A stretch of 33,162 nucleotides of DNA from Mycolicibacterium vinylchloridicum (GCF_013404075.1 NZ_JACBJQ010000053.1:1-33162); one strand, 5' to 3'; positions 9,117 to 16,486 are shown, counted from the first letter of the stretch. Numbers and translations are program-made. Notes: generated by a model not told the origin, from the letters alone.

Positions 9117-9132
9117 AACGTAGCGTGGGGAG
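9117..9132. promoter_or_regulatory. overlapping divergent -10 boxes between the PKS operon and the COMT gene
   Basis: On the plus strand TAGCGT (9121-9126) lies six bases before ATG 9133, the spacing of a leaderless mycobacterial promoter; the spacer GGGGAG could also act as a ribosome site. On the minus strand TACGTT (complement of 9117-9122) lies ten bases before GTG 9106. The two hexamers overlap by two bases, so the divergent promoters probably exclude each other. Assignment is by motif only. Confidence 0.45.
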
Positions 9133-9885
9133 ATGAAGCTTGGCCAGCGTTTTCCACTCCTGCGATGGTCGGTGGTCCGCACCGGCATCGGTATCCGTAA
9201 TTTCAACAGAACCGGTCAGGTCGGTGACGGGCGGGAGGCGGAAGCGGCCGACTACGTCGAGGCCAACGCCCGCCGGGGCGACATCGACGACGTACTGGCC
9301 ACCATCGACGAGTACGCGTACGCGAAGGCGTTTCTGGTGAATGTCGGCGACGAGAAGGGCCGACTCCTCGACGCCGCGATCCGGCGCGCAGATCCGCAAC
9401 TGGTGCTCGAGCTGGGCACCTATTGTGGCTACGGCGCACTGCGGATCGCTCGCGCCGCACCAAAGGCCCGGATTTTCTCGGTAGAGCTGGCAGCAGCGAA
9501 TGCGGCAGTGGCCCGGCGTATTTGGGCACACGCTGGCGTTCAAGATCGCATCACGTGCGTGGTGGGTACGATCGGCGACGGTGGAACGACCCTCGACACT
9601 CTGTGTGATGAGTACGGATTCGACTCAGGCACACTGGATTTCCTGTTCATCGATCACAACAAAAACGCCTACCTCGCTGATCTGCTGAGCATCCTCGATC
9701 GCGGCTGGCTGCGACAGGGCGCCGTCGTCGTGGCTGACAATGTGGGCTTTCCCGGCGCTCCAAAGTACCGCCGCTACATGCGTGAGCAGCAGGGCCGGGT
9801 TTGGCAGACAATCGAACACCGCAGTCACGTGGAGTATCAGAATCTGCTCCCGGACCTCGTGCTCGAGTCGCAATACCTGGGCTGA
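9133..9885 (+). CDS. catechol-O-methyltransferase-like SAM-dependent O-methyltransferase
   Basis: A 250-residue class I methyltransferase. The SAM motif VLELGTYCGYG spans 91-101 and the acidic ribose-binding residue is in VELA near 118. The catalytic/metal signature of COMT is intact: D174-H-N-K177 and D202-N203, equivalent to the Mg-binding aspartates and the general-base lysine of mammalian COMT. It should methylate a vicinal diol (catechol/quinol) using SAM and Mg2+; the mycobacterial Rv0187-type enzyme is the closest family I recognise. It is divergent from the type III PKS operon across only 26 bases, which suggests it could tailor the same product, though this is inference. It ends at a strong hairpin. 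Confidence 0.87.
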   Translation: MKLGQRFPLLRWSVVRTGIGIRNFNRTGQVGDGREAEAADYVEANARRGDIDDVLATIDEYAYAKAFLVNVGDEKGRLLDAAIRRADPQLVLELGTYCGYGALRIARAAPKARIFSVELAAANAAVARRIWAHAGVQDRITCVVGTIGDGGTTLDTLCDEYGFDSGTLDFLFIDHNKNAYLADLLSILDRGWLRQGAVVVADNVGFPGAPKYRRYMREQQGRVWQTIEHRSHVEYQNLLPDLVLESQYLG

Positions 9886-9891
9886 CATGGG

Positions 9892-9918
9892 GGTCCCCCT
9901 CCGAACCGGAGGGGGACC
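9892..9918. terminator. stem-loop between convergent genes
   Basis: A perfect 12-bp stem (9892-9903 with 9907-9918; arm GGTCCCCCTCCG) closes a three-base loop AAC. It lies between the stop of the COMT-like gene (9885) and the stop of the convergent phosphatase gene (9931). There is no U-tract, as is common for mycobacterial terminators, so it may work in both directions. Confidence 0.65.
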
Positions 9919-9930
9919 TCAATCCCTATG

Positions 9931-11124
9931 TCAGGCGGCCGCTTTATCCGCGCTGGCCCGCCGGCTCGAGCCGGTGCCCTTCTTGGCTCCCCCGTCTGCC
10001 GTTCCGGTCGTCGCGCTCTGGCCGTCTTCATCCGACGCCGCCTGGGACGAGCCGGCACGCCGGCTCGCGGCAGCACTGGCCTTGCCGGGTTCGGCCTTGT
10101 TTCCGTCGGTCAGATCCGTCGCACCGTTGGCGGTCGTCTCGACGGCGGCTGCGGCCGACTTGACCTTGGTGGCAGCGGGTTTGGCCGCCGCCGCGCCCGG
10201 GAGCGCGCCGCGGATCGCCTGGGCGATGTCGGTCACCGAGGCCCGCACGAACTCCACGCCGGCCTTGGCGACGTTGACGACTCCATCACGAACGGCTGCC
10301 ACGATCTGGTTCAGGTCGCGGGACTTGACGGCCTGGACGACGTTGTAGACCGCGGTCTGCGGCGCCACCACCAGGTTGCGGAGGTTGACGAACATCTTGC
10401 CGCCGAGCCCCGGATTCTGGCTCACCACAACACCATCCCAGCTCTGCAGCATCCAGCCGTCCTCCTGGTTGCCGGTGACGACGACGACTGCGGTGTTACC
10501 GAGCGGGTGCGTGAGCATCAGCATGACGTCCGGATTGTCGACGTTCATCATCGTCCAGACCATGATCGTCGCGCCGTGCGAGAAGATCACCGGGTCGGTG
10601 TCGCCTGCTGCGATGACGCTGGCGAGCGCACCGTTGACCCGCGCCTCGAACTCGTTTCCGTTCTCGCCGAGCGGAATTGGCAGGCTGCGCAACCCGAGCG
10701 TCCAGGCCACCGGGATCAGGAAGTAGCCGATGCGGCCCAGGCCGCTGTCGATCGGCGATCCCTCGAAGATGCCTGCACTGATCTCCCGGAAACCACCCTC
10801 TTCGATTCCGTTCATCGACAGCAGGGCCTCCAACGGGGCGGCGGTCTGGTGGGTGCGAATCATGTCCGAGACGTAGATGCTGTCGTAGCCACCGTCCTTG
10901 AGCTGCTGCGCGATGGCTTCGGCCTGCTGCTCGCCGAGCTCAGTCAGCTCAGGCCCGGGCACCTTCGTGTCGATCCCGGCACCGGCGACGTTGCCGTAGG
11001 ACTCGCCGTGGCGCACCCAGGTGAGGGTGATCGAGTCGGCGGCCCAGGCGGGCAACGCTGAAACCAGGAACAGGGCGACGGCCGAGAGGACCGTCGCAAG
11101 CACTTTCAGAGCACGATCTCGCAT
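9931..11124 (-). CDS. secreted histidine phosphatase (phosphoglycerate-mutase-like)
   Basis: The protein (397 residues from ATG 11124) starts with a basic n-region and a hydrophobic core ending in SALPAWA, a typical Sec signal peptide cleaved near residue 28. The histidine phosphatase signature WVRHGESYGN follows at about 36-45, then SDMIRTHQTA (second arginine) and the late catalytic histidine in VIFSHGATI. From about residue 310 the tail is rich in alanine, lysine, serine and threonine and looks disordered. ATG 11124 has GGAG at the right distance; ATG 11136 is the alternative. Expected to act outside the cytoplasm on an unknown phosphoester. It ends just past a hairpin shared with the convergent COMT gene and has its own promoter in the divergent gap. 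Confidence 0.85.
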   Translation of the reverse strand: MRDRALKVLATVLSAVALFLVSALPAWAADSITLTWVRHGESYGNVAGAGIDTKVPGPELTELGEQQAEAIAQQLKDGGYDSIYVSDMIRTHQTAAPLEALLSMNGIEEGGFREISAGIFEGSPIDSGLGRIGYFLIPVAWTLGLRSLPIPLGENGNEFEARVNGALASVIAAGDTDPVIFSHGATIMVWTMMNVDNPDVMLMLTHPLGNTAVVVVTGNQEDGWMLQSWDGVVVSQNPGLGGKMFVNLRNLVVAPQTAVYNVVQAVKSRDLNQIVAAVRDGVVNVAKAGVEFVRASVTDIAQAIRGALPGAAAAKPAATKVKSAAAAVETTANGATDLTDGNKAEPGKASAAASRRAGSSQAASDEDGQSATTGTADGGAKKGTGSSRRASADKAAA

Positions 11125-11188
11125 CCCAAACTCCATCTGATCCCCAACGGTGGTACAACGCCCAGACACCCTGACTGTGCGCTCGGTC

Positions 11189-11217
11189 ACAGTACACAAA
11201 TGCAAATCTGTCTACAA
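11189..11217 (-). promoter_or_regulatory. candidate promoter of the secreted phosphatase gene
   Basis: On the minus strand TTGTAG (11217-11212) and TACTGT (11194-11189) are separated by exactly 17 bases, placing a transcript start near 11182 and a leader of about 55 bases before the start codon. The -10 fits TANNNT; the -35 matches only its first half. Confidence 0.4.
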
Positions 11218-11305
11218 ACGCCCTGGCCCGGGTCTCAGAAAACTAACGATCGCGTGGATTCTCGGTTTCGACAGTCGCCCGACCGCAGCGGCCGTGGTGT
11301 CGTGG

Positions 11306-11833
11306 ATGGCGATGCCTTCTCACGCGATCCGCGCCGCCGGTGTTGCGGCGGCCGCGGCATGTGCCGCTTTGCTCCTGACCGCACTGCCTCAGGCCGGCGC
11401 CGCCCCCTCCTTCGATTCGCAGGGTTATGTCGACTCGACAGCGCGCTGTTCGGATACCGCCGTCCTCTTCGGCAGCACCGACAGCTCGCGGGTGGCGATC
11501 TGCAAGACGTCCAGCGGATACGAGTACCGCGGCGTGCGGGTACGCGACGGCGCGAAGCTGATTCTGCCGGCCTCCGGCGGGGGCGGCGGTTCGTACACCG
11601 CGATCAACGACGGCATCACCTACACGGTCAGCTCGAGTTCGCTGGTGGTCAGCTCCGGCGGTGGTGTGATCCGCAAAGAGTCGTGGGTGGACTTCCACGG
11701 CCCGCAGACATCGCAGTCCTCGACGACGTCGTCGTCAGCCCCGACGACATCGACCGCACCGACCAGCACCACCCCGACGTCGACGACGCCGCTCGGGCCG
11801 CCGCTGCCGGCCGAAGTCGGCGGCGGGCGCTAA
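11306..11833 (+). CDS. small secreted Ser/Thr-rich protein of unknown function
   Basis: A protein of about 175 residues with a clear signal peptide (IRAAGVAAAAACAALLLTAL, then QAGA-APS). The mature domain of about 80 residues contains two cysteines (ARCSDT and AICKTS, likely a disulfide) and a glycine stretch. The C-terminal tail is a low-complexity Ser/Thr/Pro run that could be O-mannosylated. I do not recognise the family. The start is uncertain: ATG 11306 and ATG 11312 are both close to the signal peptide and neither has a good ribosome site; longer frames would put an implausible basic stretch before it. The stop overlaps the convergent MarR stop by three bases. Confidence 0.65.
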   Translation: MAMPSHAIRAAGVAAAAACAALLLTALPQAGAAPSFDSQGYVDSTARCSDTAVLFGSTDSSRVAICKTSSGYEYRGVRVRDGAKLILPASGGGGGSYTAINDGITYTVSSSSLVVSSGGGVIRKESWVDFHGPQTSQSSTTSSSAPTTSTAPTSTTPTSTTPLGPPLPAEVGGGR

Positions 11834-12252
11834 CCCCTGAGCGTCGCAATCAATTGCCGCACGCCGCGGCGGGTGGTGTGCACCATGTCGGCGCCCACCG
11901 CCCGGACGAGCCGGTTGTTGTCGACGGCGGCGAGCTTGCTGATGCGCGCCAGGACGCCGCGGCCGTGGTCGGTCAGAGTCAACAGCGGCGAGGTCTGGTG
12001 ATCGGGGTTGGCGCCAACATCAACCAGACCCTCGCCGACAAGCTCGTTGGCGACCCGTTGCACGGCCTGTCTCGTCACGCCGAGCCGGCGAGCCGCCTGC
12101 GACACGGTCAGCGCGTCATCGGAGATCACGCTGAGGAATTGCCAGCGGGCCTGCGTCTGTCCTTCGCGCGCCGCCATCGCCTCTCCCGACCGTCGCAGCA
12201 GACCGGCAAGTTCGTAGATGTCGGCGACCAGCAGCGCCATCTCGTCGGCCAT
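11830..12252 (-). CDS. MarR-family transcriptional regulator
   Basis: A 140-residue winged-helix regulator. The helix-turn-helix reads LTVSQAARRLGVTRQAVQRVA (about residues 50-70), followed by the wing with ANPDHQTSPLLTLTDHGRGVL, the D-x-R/T-type wing of MarR proteins. Helices at both ends would form the dimer interface. ATG 12252 has GAGGGG six bases upstream. It is divergent from a DUF1398 gene, and a perfect 16-bp palindrome lies between the two starts, so it probably represses both. The ligand is unknown. Confidence 0.9.
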   Translation of the reverse strand: MADEMALLVADIYELAGLLRRSGEAMAAREGQTQARWQFLSVISDDALTVSQAARRLGVTRQAVQRVANELVGEGLVDVGANPDHQTSPLLTLTDHGRGVLARISKLAAVDNNRLVRAVGADMVHTTRRGVRQLIATLRG

Positions 12253-12267
12253 CGACACCCCTCTATT

Positions 12268-12296
12268 TTGACAACATGTTGTCATTACGGTTTGAT
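12268..12296 (+). promoter_or_regulatory. promoter of the DUF1398 gene with MarR operator (palindrome 12269-12284)
   Basis: TGACAACA/TGTTGTCA is a perfect 16-bp palindrome at 12269-12284, the size and shape of a MarR operator. Its left edge is part of a TTGACA -35 (12268-12273). Seventeen bases later TTTGAT (12291-12296) can act as -10, putting the transcript start at or next to ATG 12303. A further half-site TTGTCA overlaps that ATG at 12298-12303, 19 bases from the first. MarR binding here would block RNA polymerase. Confidence 0.7.
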
Positions 12297-12302
12297 ATTG
12301 TC

Positions 12303-12740
12303 ATGATACCCGCAAACCCCGCGGTGCAGAATCTGGAGACTGCACTGCGCGATGCCACGGCCAATCAGCCTCCCACACAGGCTTTTCCCCAGCTCGCAGA
12401 AATACTGCGCCGGGCCGGCGTCCGGACCAACACCTGGTGGCTGCCTGCGATGCATAGCTGCTACGAGACCGATCTTGGCCCCGTCGTCGTTCAGCACGCT
12501 CCCCTGCTCCACGGCATGGCCGAGGTGCCGTCGTTCGATCGCGCCGCCCTCGTCACGGCGCTGCGCGCCGATCAGGCCGGACAGAGCACCTTCGGGGAAT
12601 TCGCCGCCGCGGCGTGGCGAGCAGGCGTCGTCCGCTGGGTGGTGGCGCTCGACGACCGCACCTGCACCTACTTCGGGGTCGACGGTCAATCGTATGTCGA
12701 AAAGTATGCGGCAGTGGAGATTCCACTCAGGAGACGCTGA
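12303..12740 (+). CDS. DUF1398-family protein
   Basis: A 145-residue soluble protein that matches the DUF1398 pattern: an N-terminal helical part with LRRAGVRTNTWW, a central ALRADQAGQSTFGEFAAAAW block, then AGVVRWVVALDDRTCTYFGVDGQSYVEKY. The family (E. coli YbcV type) has no established biochemical role. The start at ATG 12303 lies at the likely transcript start, so translation may be leaderless; no Shine-Dalgarno is visible. It is divergent from a MarR gene and probably its regulatory target. The 3' end overlaps the convergent P450 gene by 14 bases. Confidence 0.8.
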   Translation: MIPANPAVQNLETALRDATANQPPTQAFPQLAEILRRAGVRTNTWWLPAMHSCYETDLGPVVVQHAPLLHGMAEVPSFDRAALVTALRADQAGQSTFGEFAAAAWRAGVVRWVVALDDRTCTYFGVDGQSYVEKYAAVEIPLRRR

Positions 12741-13947
12741 GATGCAGCCGCTCGAGCCGTCGCACCAGCAGGCTCGGTAACCACCGGCCGATCTCGGCGG
12801 CATCGATCGTCGAGGTGCGTTCGAGCAGTTGACCGATGACGATTCGGGCCTCCAGACGGGCGAGTGCCGCTCCGATGCAGAAGTGCGCCCCCTTACCGAA
12901 ACTGATGTGGCCCTTGCCCGCTGTCCTGTCGAGCCGGAATTCGTCGGGATCGCCGAAGTGGGCCGGGTCTCGGTTCGCCGCGCCCCACAGCAGGAGCAGC
13001 CGCGATCCGGCTTCGAGTTCGGCACCGAGCAGTTCGGTGTCGTGAACGACGTGGCGATAGTGCCCCCGAAACGGCGGCTCGTACCGCAGTACCTCTTCCA
13101 GGAACGCGCCGAGTAGGTCGGGCCGCTCCCGGAGCTGTCGCTGGATGTCGTCGTGTGTCGCGAGAAGGTATGCGGCCGAACCGATCAGCGAGGCCGTGGA
13201 CTCTCCGCCTGCGCTGAACAAGATGATCATCATCGCCTGCGCCGCCACGGTGCTCAACTCGTTGGTCGCACATGCCGTGGCGAGGTCGCCGAGCAAGTCG
13301 TCGCGCGGCTCCGCGGCCGCCCGGCCGAACTGTTCGGTGATGTAGGCGCTGAGCTCCATCACCGCGATACCCGCCGTTGCCAGTTGAGCTTCGGTCACCA
13401 AACCCTCGACCACCTGGGTCGCGGCGTAGCCCCAGTCGATGAGCGTGTCGATATCGGCGTCGGGTACCCCGATGATCCGGCCGACGACCATCATCGGCAG
13501 GCGGTTGGCCATCGCGCCCATCCACTCGATGCCACCGCCTCCTGCGTTGGCCTCCCACAGTCGCGCCGCGGTATCGGCCACAAACGGCTCAGCAGCCCGA
13601 ATGCGCTTGGCAGCCAACTGCGGCAGCAGAAGCTTGCGGTGCACCGAGTGGTCGGGCTCGTCAGCGGTCGCCAGCACCTGCATTTCTCCGCCGAGTTCGC
13701 CGATCCTGAAAGGTGTCACGGCGCCGCCCGGCTCATACATCATCGTGGCCGTCAGGTTGGAGGAGAAGTCGCCGCTGCGGGCGACCGCCTCGTTGACTGC
13801 CGCCCAGCTACTCACGGCGTAAAAGCCCGAGTCCCCGATGCGGTGCACATGGCCGGCCTGGTGCATCTGTCCATACAGCTCGCGCGGATCCTGGATGTAC
13901 CGATCCTCGAACAGGGCGAGGCCGAGACCGCGATCAGCCGATGTCAT
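12727..13947 (-). CDS. cytochrome P450
   Basis: A 406-residue soluble bacterial P450. Visible motifs are the I-helix oxygen-activation element AGGEST at 246-251, the K-helix E285-x-x-R288 (EEVLRYEPP), and the heme loop FGKGAHFCIG at 350-359 with the thiolate ligand C357. The acid-alcohol pair in the I helix is E-S-T rather than D-T. The substrate (a sterol, lipid or xenobiotic) cannot be read. No ferredoxin or reductase gene is adjacent. The start is set at ATG 13947 by family length; the ribosome site is weak. It is divergent from a TetR gene across a 155-base gap holding a palindrome, so it may be that regulator's target. Confidence 0.93.
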   Translation of the reverse strand: MTSADRGLGLALFEDRYIQDPRELYGQMHQAGHVHRIGDSGFYAVSSWAAVNEAVARSGDFSSNLTATMMYEPGGAVTPFRIGELGGEMQVLATADEPDHSVHRKLLLPQLAAKRIRAAEPFVADTAARLWEANAGGGGIEWMGAMANRLPMMVVGRIIGVPDADIDTLIDWGYAATQVVEGLVTEAQLATAGIAVMELSAYITEQFGRAAAEPRDDLLGDLATACATNELSTVAAQAMMIILFSAGGESTASLIGSAAYLLATHDDIQRQLRERPDLLGAFLEEVLRYEPPFRGHYRHVVHDTELLGAELEAGSRLLLLWGAANRDPAHFGDPDEFRLDRTAGKGHISFGKGAHFCIGAALARLEARIVIGQLLERTSTIDAAEIGRWLPSLLVRRLERLHLSVS

Positions 13948-14086
13948 GTCTTTACGCTGGGCCGCGGGCATGCACCGCGTCAATCGTGGCCGGGAAAGTC
14001 GCGACTCTGCTCCCCTAATGGACGTAGTAGTCGTCTCACGCGATGCGGTCTAGCTGGGTAAATAGTGTGAGCTCTAGCCAGCACTG

Positions 14087-14100
14087 TCTCAATCTTGAGA
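14087..14100. promoter_or_regulatory. candidate TetR operator, P450/TetR gap
   Basis: TCTCAA-TC-TTGAGA is a perfect inverted repeat of six-base arms around two bases. It ends three bases before ATG 14103 of the TetR gene and lies in the gap shared with the divergent P450 gene. It would sit across the ribosome site of the TetR transcript, a common layout for autorepression. Assignment is by position and symmetry. Confidence 0.5.
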
Positions 14101-14102
14101 AG

Positions 14103-14693
14103 ATGACCTCCGTGGTTCGCGGCGATTGGGTGGTCGGCGGCGATCGGTCGGCAGCAGCGGCGGATCGCATCTACGCGGCGGCCACCGAACTCGTCATCCG
14201 CGACGGTCTGGACGCCCTCGACATCGACACTCTGGCCGCGAAGGTCCACTGCTCGCGGGCAACGGTCTATCGCCATGCCGGCGGCAAGGCTGCGATCCGA
14301 GACGCCGTTCTGACGCGACTGGCGGCGGCCATCATCGACAAGGTCCGCCGGGCCGTCGACGGGCTCAGCGGTTCGGAACGGGTGATCGCCGCGATCACCG
14401 TGGCGCTGCAGCAGATCCGTTCCGACCCGCTGCGCCGCCTGATGTTCAGTGCGGGCAACCTGCCGGACGTCAAAGAACTGCACTCCTCCCCGGTGCTCGC
14501 TCACCTTGCCGCCGAACTCACCGGAATCACCGACGACGATCCGCAAGCGGCGCAATGGATCGTGCGTATCGTCGTCTCGCTGGCCTACTCGCCCATCGCG
14601 AATGTTCGTGACGAGCGAGAGGTACTGGAGCGCTTTGTCGCGCCCGCGTTCGACAGGACCGCCACCCAGACCACAAAGCACGCGACGGTATAG
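14103..14693 (+). CDS. TetR-family transcriptional regulator
   Basis: A 196-residue regulator with an N-terminal TetR DNA-binding domain (about residues 20-65). AADRIYAAATELVIRDGLD is followed by the recognition part LAAKVHCSRATVYRHAGGKAAIRDAV. The C-terminal ligand domain is helical and diverged. ATG 14103 has TTGAGAAG upstream; the longer frame runs back to 14043 without a better start. It is divergent from the P450 gene and probably controls it and itself through the palindrome at 14087-14100. The ligand may be the P450 substrate, which is inference. Confidence 0.88.
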   Translation: MTSVVRGDWVVGGDRSAAAADRIYAAATELVIRDGLDALDIDTLAAKVHCSRATVYRHAGGKAAIRDAVLTRLAAAIIDKVRRAVDGLSGSERVIAAITVALQQIRSDPLRRLMFSAGNLPDVKELHSSPVLAHLAAELTGITDDDPQAAQWIVRIVVSLAYSPIANVRDEREVLERFVAPAFDRTATQTTKHATV

Positions 14694-14711
14694 ATCAGGC
14701 TTCCGGTCGGC

Positions 14712-15503
14712 CTAGCGGGTAGGTCCGGTGAGGACCGAAACAACCTCGTACAACGGATCATTCGTCGTCGAGATGCCGCCGATGAACGGATGGGACAACT
14801 CGAGGATGAGGAACAGATTCGTCGCGACGATCAAGCCGACGATCGCCACCATCGGGTAATGCATCCCGGCCTTCTCCACCCCGTAGATGACGACAGTGCC
14901 CACGACCATGGCGCTGGTCAGGAAGATGACCGCCCACAATGGCCACGGCGGCCCGGTGTCTTCGCGGGCGGTCAACAATCGGACAGTGCGCGCCTGACTT
15001 ACCTTGTCCAGGTTGGCATATGACGTCGCCAAGAGACTCTTCTGGCTGTCCGTCGTCGCGTTGACTTCATGGTAGGCCGCCGATAACCGGGCCAGCGCGG
15101 CATCGGCCTCCGGTGAACGGGTGCCAAGGCCGCTGTCCCACTCGGCGATGGCCGCCTTCTCGTATCCGATCAGAGCCTGCCGTATGCGATCGGCATCCGC
15201 CTTCTCGAAAACATCGACATTCCTGGCCATTTCGACCGCCGCCGCCCCCTCGGCCCGAGCGTTCGCGTCGGCGGTGCTGATCTGACCCCACATCGACGAC
15301 ACGACGAAACCGATCAGGAAGGCATAGATGAAGCCGATGAAACTGTAGGTGAACTTGGTGACGTCATTGTGTTCGTCGCGGGTCAGCGCTGGGAACCACC
15401 GGCGAACCGCCGTGACGAGCAGCATCGCTCCACCGGTGATCGCGACTATCAGACCGACGAGCAGCAGCCCCGGCGGGATGTGGCTCACAATCCATCCACT
15501 CAT
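14712..15503 (-). CDS. DUF4239 (bestrophin-like) membrane protein
   Basis: A 263-residue protein with two N-terminal TM helices (about 8-32 and 52-70), a soluble helical domain of about 110 residues, and two C-terminal TM helices (about 190-208 and 216-236). The motif KFTYSFIGFIYAFLIGFVVS after the first helix and ILELSHPFIGGI near the end are typical of DUF4239 proteins, which resemble bestrophin channels but are not characterised. ATG 15503 has GGGGGAG about six bases upstream. It is divergent from the small peptide / glycine-rich-domain unit across 185 bases that contain hairpins. Confidence 0.8.
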   Translation of the reverse strand: MSGWIVSHIPPGLLLVGLIVAITGGAMLLVTAVRRWFPALTRDEHNDVTKFTYSFIGFIYAFLIGFVVSSMWGQISTADANARAEGAAAVEMARNVDVFEKADADRIRQALIGYEKAAIAEWDSGLGTRSPEADAALARLSAAYHEVNATTDSQKSLLATSYANLDKVSQARTVRLLTAREDTGPPWPLWAVIFLTSAMVVGTVVIYGVEKAGMHYPMVAIVGLIVATNLFLILELSHPFIGGISTTNDPLYEVVSVLTGPTR

Positions 15504-15549
15504 CGGCGACTCCCCCGCGGATATGCGTCTACACCTGCGTTCCGACTCT

Positions 15550-15588
15550 ATGGGGTCCACCGGTCGGTGGACAGCCGATTCACCCCAT
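15550..15588. repeat. overlapping inverted repeats in the divergent gap
   Basis: GTCCACC-GGTC-GGTGGAC (15555-15572) is a perfect 7-bp hairpin. An outer pair, ATGGGGT (15550-15556) with ACCCCAT (15582-15588), encloses it and shares two bases with the inner stem, so the two pairings compete at their edge. They lie between the DUF4239 start and the peptide gene and could be an operator or a leader structure. Confidence 0.5.
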
Positions 15589-15647
15589 GGACGGTCCGAC
15601 CGGCGGATAGCCGGGGTGTGTGACGCGAGCAACACTGATGCAATACC

Positions 15648-15666
15648 GGGCGGCGACGGTCCGCCC
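15648..15666 (+). repeat. hairpin just upstream of the peptide gene's ribosome site
   Basis: GGGCGG (15648-15653) and CCGCCC (15661-15666) pair around seven bases. The stem ends about ten bases before the AAGGAG ribosome site of the 43-residue peptide gene, so it may influence translation. Confidence 0.35.
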
Positions 15667-15688
15667 AGCATCGAAGAAGGAGACTGAC

Positions 15689-15820
15689 ATGGACAACTCG
15701 CAAGCCACTCATGAGACCGTGAACGTCGGCCGACTCACCATCACCAGCAATGGCCGTGCCGCCGGCCAGATGTGCTCGAACAAGGCCCACAACGCGCTGT
15801 GCTTCGCCCGGACTCGGTAG
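15689..15820 (+). CDS. 43-residue peptide, possible RiPP-type precursor
   Basis: A short ORF with a strong ribosome site (AAGGAG seven bases before ATG 15689). Its TAG is immediately followed by the ATG of the next gene, which has no ribosome site of its own. The peptide has a polar, threonine/asparagine-rich first part, no TM segment, and a C-terminal stretch with cysteines at positions 29 and 38 (MCSNKAHNALCF) ending in RTR. The leader-then-Cys-core layout and coupling to a larger protein recall precursor peptides of modified natural products, but no recognised maturase is next to it. I do not know the family. The good translation signal makes a real gene likely; the function is open. Confidence 0.6.
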   Translation: MDNSQATHETVNVGRLTITSNGRAAGQMCSNKAHNALCFARTR

Positions 15821-16486
15821 ATGCCGGCGACGACGCTGGACGGCCGGCTCGAAGGCGCACTCGCGTTCACCGCGCCTTACGTCATCGACCGGCTGCTCGC
15901 CGATCGCGTCGCTGAGACCCCGGCAGCGGCCGAACAGCTCTTCACCGAGGCCAAGCGATACCTGGTGCTCTGCGCGGCGACTCCGGAGGTGTCGTTCGGT
16001 ATGCATTCGTCGATGGTCGATGCGGCGTGGCACACATTCATCCTGTTCACTGCCGAATACACCGATTTCGGCCACCGCTACTTCGGTGAGTACCTGCACC
16101 ATTCACCGGCCGCCGACGATCGCACCGAGGGACCGCTGCTGAAAGCCGCCTCCTTCAACGAGTTTCAGCAGCGCTACGAGGAGCTGTTCGGGCAGCCGTT
16201 GCCTTCCGTCTGGTACGACGACGCCAGCGTCGTCCCGTCCCGACGCGTCATCAATGGTGGTACCGGAATCCTCACCGTGAGTGTGGAAGACGCCACTGTC
16301 CGATTGATCGACGACACTGGAGCTTCGGTGCTTTCGGTCAACGCACTAGCCGCCGACGCCCTTGCGTTCATTGCCCGGACCCGCGACTTCTTCGTCCGCG
16401 AACTGCCAGGTGGCCTCAGCGACGACGAGAAAGTCGGCGTGATCCGAGCCCTCGTGCGGTCCGGAGTATTACGGGTGGCGCTCTAA
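15821..16486 (+). CDS. glycine-rich-domain-like protein (GRDP N-domain type)
   Basis: A 221-residue soluble protein. The central region has the histidine-rich signature of the glycine-rich domain-containing family: VDAAWHTFILFT at 66-77, then YTDFGHRYFGEYLHH at 80-94 (D67, H71, H85, H93, H94). These residues could bind metal. After a linker, the last 75 residues form a separate domain with beta strands then helices (GGTGILTVSVEDATVRLIDD ... DDEKVGVIRALVRSG), which faintly resembles a PqqD-like peptide-binding fold; that is a guess. Its ATG abuts the stop of the 43-residue peptide gene, so it must be translated by coupling. The 3' end overlaps the convergent GNAT gene by 18 bases. Confidence 0.7.
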   Translation: MPATTLDGRLEGALAFTAPYVIDRLLADRVAETPAAAEQLFTEAKRYLVLCAATPEVSFGMHSSMVDAAWHTFILFTAEYTDFGHRYFGEYLHHSPAADDRTEGPLLKAASFNEFQQRYEELFGQPLPSVWYDDASVVPSRRVINGGTGILTVSVEDATVRLIDDTGASVLSVNALAADALAFIARTRDFFVRELPGGLSDDEKVGVIRALVRSGVLRVAL

